NCBI RefSeq assembly: GCF_004339015.1
Contig: NZ_SMFQ01000003.1
Coordinates: 1,178,001 to 1,242,000, forward strand
Direction: 5' to 3'
DNA from: Cocleimonas flava
GTDB lineage: Bacteria > Pseudomonadota > Gammaproteobacteria > Thiotrichales > Thiotrichaceae
Length of the DNA: 64,000 nucleotides
The notes beneath the pieces are model-generated. The model did not search any database. It had not been told where the DNA came from and was given only the letters and a program-made list of their open reading frames with translations. Shown here piece after piece: positions 62,157 through 64,000 of the stretch. Each line of letters starts with the position of its first letter. Position 1 is the first letter of the stretch. Both the position numbers and the translations under genes were made by a program.

Positions 62157-64000
62157 ATGTTTGATGTTGTAACTACAACTTTCCCATACGGTGAACATAC
62201 TGTTGAATTAGAAATGGGCGAAATCGCTCGCCAAGCTCACGCTGCTGTAAAAGTAGATATGGGTGGAACGGTAGTATTTGTATCAGTAGTTGGAAGAAAA
62301 GAAGCAAAGCCTGGACAGGACTTCTTCCCACTAACGGTTAACTATCAAGAAAAAACATACGCTGCCGGTAAAATACCAGGTGGTTTCTTCCGTCGTGAAG
62401 GACGCCCAAGTGAAGGCGAAACATTATTAGCACGTTTGATTGACCGTCCTATTCGCCCATTATTCCCTAACGGATACATGAACGAAGTTCAGGTTATCAT
62501 CACTGTTGTATCTTTAAACCCAGAGATCCTACCTGACGTTCCTGCAATGCTAGGTACATCTGCTGCACTTGCGGCTTCAGGCATCCCATTTGCTGGCCCG
62601 ATTGGTGCTGCACAAATTGGTTATAAAGATGGCGAATACATCTTGAACCCTAGTGTTGCTCAACTGGAAGAATCAGACCTAGACCTTATGGTTGCAGGTA
62701 CTGAGCATGCTGTACTTATGGTTGAATCTGAAGCGAAAGAGCTTTCAGAAGAAGTTATGTTAGGTGCTGTTGTATACGGACACGAGCAAATGCAACCAGC
62801 TATTGCTGCAATCAAAGAGTTTGCTGCTGAAGTTGGTAACGAAACATGGGAATGGACAGCTGCAGAAAAAGATACTGCACTGGCTAAATCTGTTGCAGAT
62901 ATCTGTGAAGCAGACCTTAAAGATGCTTTTTCAACCGCTGATAAGATGGATCGTCAGGACAAAGTTGCAGCAGCTAAAGCTAAATTAATGGAAACGCTAG
63001 CAACAGGTGAAGAAGACGCACCGAGTGATAGCGACATTGGCAATGCATTCAAAGATCTTGAGAAAAGCATAGTACGTAGCCGCATCATCGCTGGTGAGCC
63101 ACGTATCGATGGACGTGATAGCTCAACTGTTCGTGGTATCGAATCACGTGTAGGTGTTTTACCACGTACTCACGGTTCTGCGTTATTCACACGTGGTGAG
63201 ACTCAGGCATTAGTAGTAACTACATTGGGTACAACACGTGACGCTCAAATCGTTGATGCATTACAAGGTTCTTACAAAGATGCATTCATGCTTCACTACA
63301 ACTTCCCTCCTTACTCTGTAGGTGAGACTGGTCGTACTGGTAGCCCGGGTCGTCGTGAGATTGGTCACGGTCGTTTAGCTAAGCGCGGTGTTCTAGCGGT
63401 TATGCCTGATCAGGAATCTTTCCCATACACTATTCGCGTCGTTTCTGAAATTACAGAATCAAACGGTTCAAGCTCAATGGCTTCTGTTTGTGGTACGTCA
63501 CTGTCTTTGATGGACGCTGGTGTTCCAATTAAAGCTCCAGTTGCTGGTATCGCAATGGGTCTTGTTAAAGAAGGCGAGAAATTTGCTGTACTAACAGACA
63601 TCCTGGGCGACGAAGATCACTTAGGTGATATGGACTTTAAAGTAGCGGGTACTAAAGACGGTATCAACGCACTTCAAATGGACATCAAGATTGACGGCAT
63701 CACTAAAGAGATTATGGAAATCGCACTTGAGCAAGCTCAAACTGCACGTTTACATATCCTTGATGAGATGAACAAAGTTATCGATAAGTCTCGTGACGAT
63801 ATTTCTGACTTTGCTCCACGTTACGTAACAATGAAAATTAACCCTGATAAGATTCGTGAAGTTATCGGTAAAGGCGGCGAGACTATTCGCGGCATTACAG
63901 AGCAAACTGGCGCACAGGTTGATATCGATGATACCGGCGCGATCAAAATCTCTGCTGTTGACGGCGCTGCTGCTAACGCTGCGAAGAAAATTATCGAAGA
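62157..64000 (+). CDS. pnp: Polyribonucleotide nucleotidyltransferase (partial)
   Basis: ATG at 62157 with AAAAGGAACAA upstream; the frame is open to the window end (614 codons, C-terminus missing). PNPase signatures: [40 protein letters not shown] in the first RNase PH domain, [34 protein letters not shown] in the second, and the start of the KH domain near the edge ([20 protein letters not shown]). 3'-to-5' phosphorolytic RNase; in E. coli its mRNA is controlled by RNase III and itself. Confidence 0.97.
   Translation, partial: MFDVVTTTFPYGEHTVELEMGEIARQAHAAVKVDMGGTVVFVSVVGRKEAKPGQDFFPLTVNYQEKTYAAGKIPGGFFRREGRPSEGETLLARLIDRPIRPLFPNGYMNEVQVIITVVSLNPEILPDVPAMLGTSAALAASGIPFAGPIGAAQIGYKDGEYILNPSVAQLEESDLDLMVAGTEHAVLMVESEAKELSEEVMLGAVVYGHEQMQPAIAAIKEFAAEVGNETWEWTAAEKDTALAKSVADICEADLKDAFSTADKMDRQDKVAAAKAKLMETLATGEEDAPSDSDIGNAFKDLEKSIVRSRIIAGEPRIDGRDSSTVRGIESRVGVLPRTHGSALFTRGETQALVVTTLGTTRDAQIVDALQGSYKDAFMLHYNFPPYSVGETGRTGSPGRREIGHGRLAKRGVLAVMPDQESFPYTIRVVSEITESNGSSSMASVCGTSLSLMDAGVPIKAPVAGIAMGLVKEGEKFAVLTDILGDEDHLGDMDFKVAGTKDGINALQMDIKIDGITKEIMEIALEQAQTARLHILDEMNKVIDKSRDDISDFAPRYVTMKINPDKIREVIGKGGETIRGITEQTGAQVDIDDTGAIKISAVDGAAANAAKKIIE

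Overview
The window looks like chromosomal DNA of an AT-rich gammaproteobacterium. The evidence is the gene order fxsA-groES-groEL near dsbD, the translation block tRNA-fMet-rimP-nusA-infB-rbfA-truB-rpsO-pnp, and many envelope proteins of gammaproteobacterial type. A HrcA/CIRCE-type site in front of groES and a DsrC-like protein would fit the Thiotrichales or relatives, but that placement is an inference.

Layout. 1-6.6 kb (minus strand): a partial PLP enzyme, DUF2798, an orphan CobT/CobS-like VWA + AAA pair, and two tandem YHYH proteins, the upstream one frameshifted at a run of eight C. 7-16.7 kb: envelope and stress genes (beta-barrel protein, YceH, CBS protein, YHS protein, Spy/CpxP chaperone, DUF4124, small secreted acidic protein, DJ-1/PfpI, a Popeye-like cyclic-nucleotide-binding membrane protein). 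16.7-17.6 kb: a gene-free kilobase with two related, probably transcribed small RNAs on the minus strand. 17.8-21 kb: a GlxA/GbdR-type regulator divergent from an FAD-dependent oxidoreductase. 21-31 kb: a second small acidic protein, a DsrC/TusE-like protein, LysR regulators, cytochrome P460, MgtC, and a LysR-controlled operon MBL-DsbA-DoxX-DODA dioxygenase. 31-46 kb: many single genes of accessory type. 46.5-47.5 kb: an XRE regulator + ImmA/IrrE protease pair. 47.8-62 kb and onward: groEL/ES, fxsA, an H-NS-like gene, dsbD, a TlpA thioredoxin, the initiator tRNA and the nusA-infB-truB-rpsO-pnp block, with pnp running off the end.

The most unusual signal is a short intergenic repeat with core CACCCCCCTACTT, usually followed by a G-rich arm and a T-run. 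I count 28 copies, 21 with the exact 13-base core, and all 28 are in the same orientation regardless of the direction of the flanking genes. About half lie where a plus-strand terminator would have no gene to terminate. Between about 32 and 46 kb the copies partition the DNA into a cassette-like series, roughly one transcription unit per interval. No gene in the window obviously explains the element.

Other repeats: REP/REPIN-like palindromic elements around 37.8, 43.9, 45.8 and 46.1 kb, a 168-bp tandem repeat after the H-NS-like gene, and a roughly 130-bp hairpin after groEL. No insertion sequence, integrase, CRISPR array or rRNA was seen.
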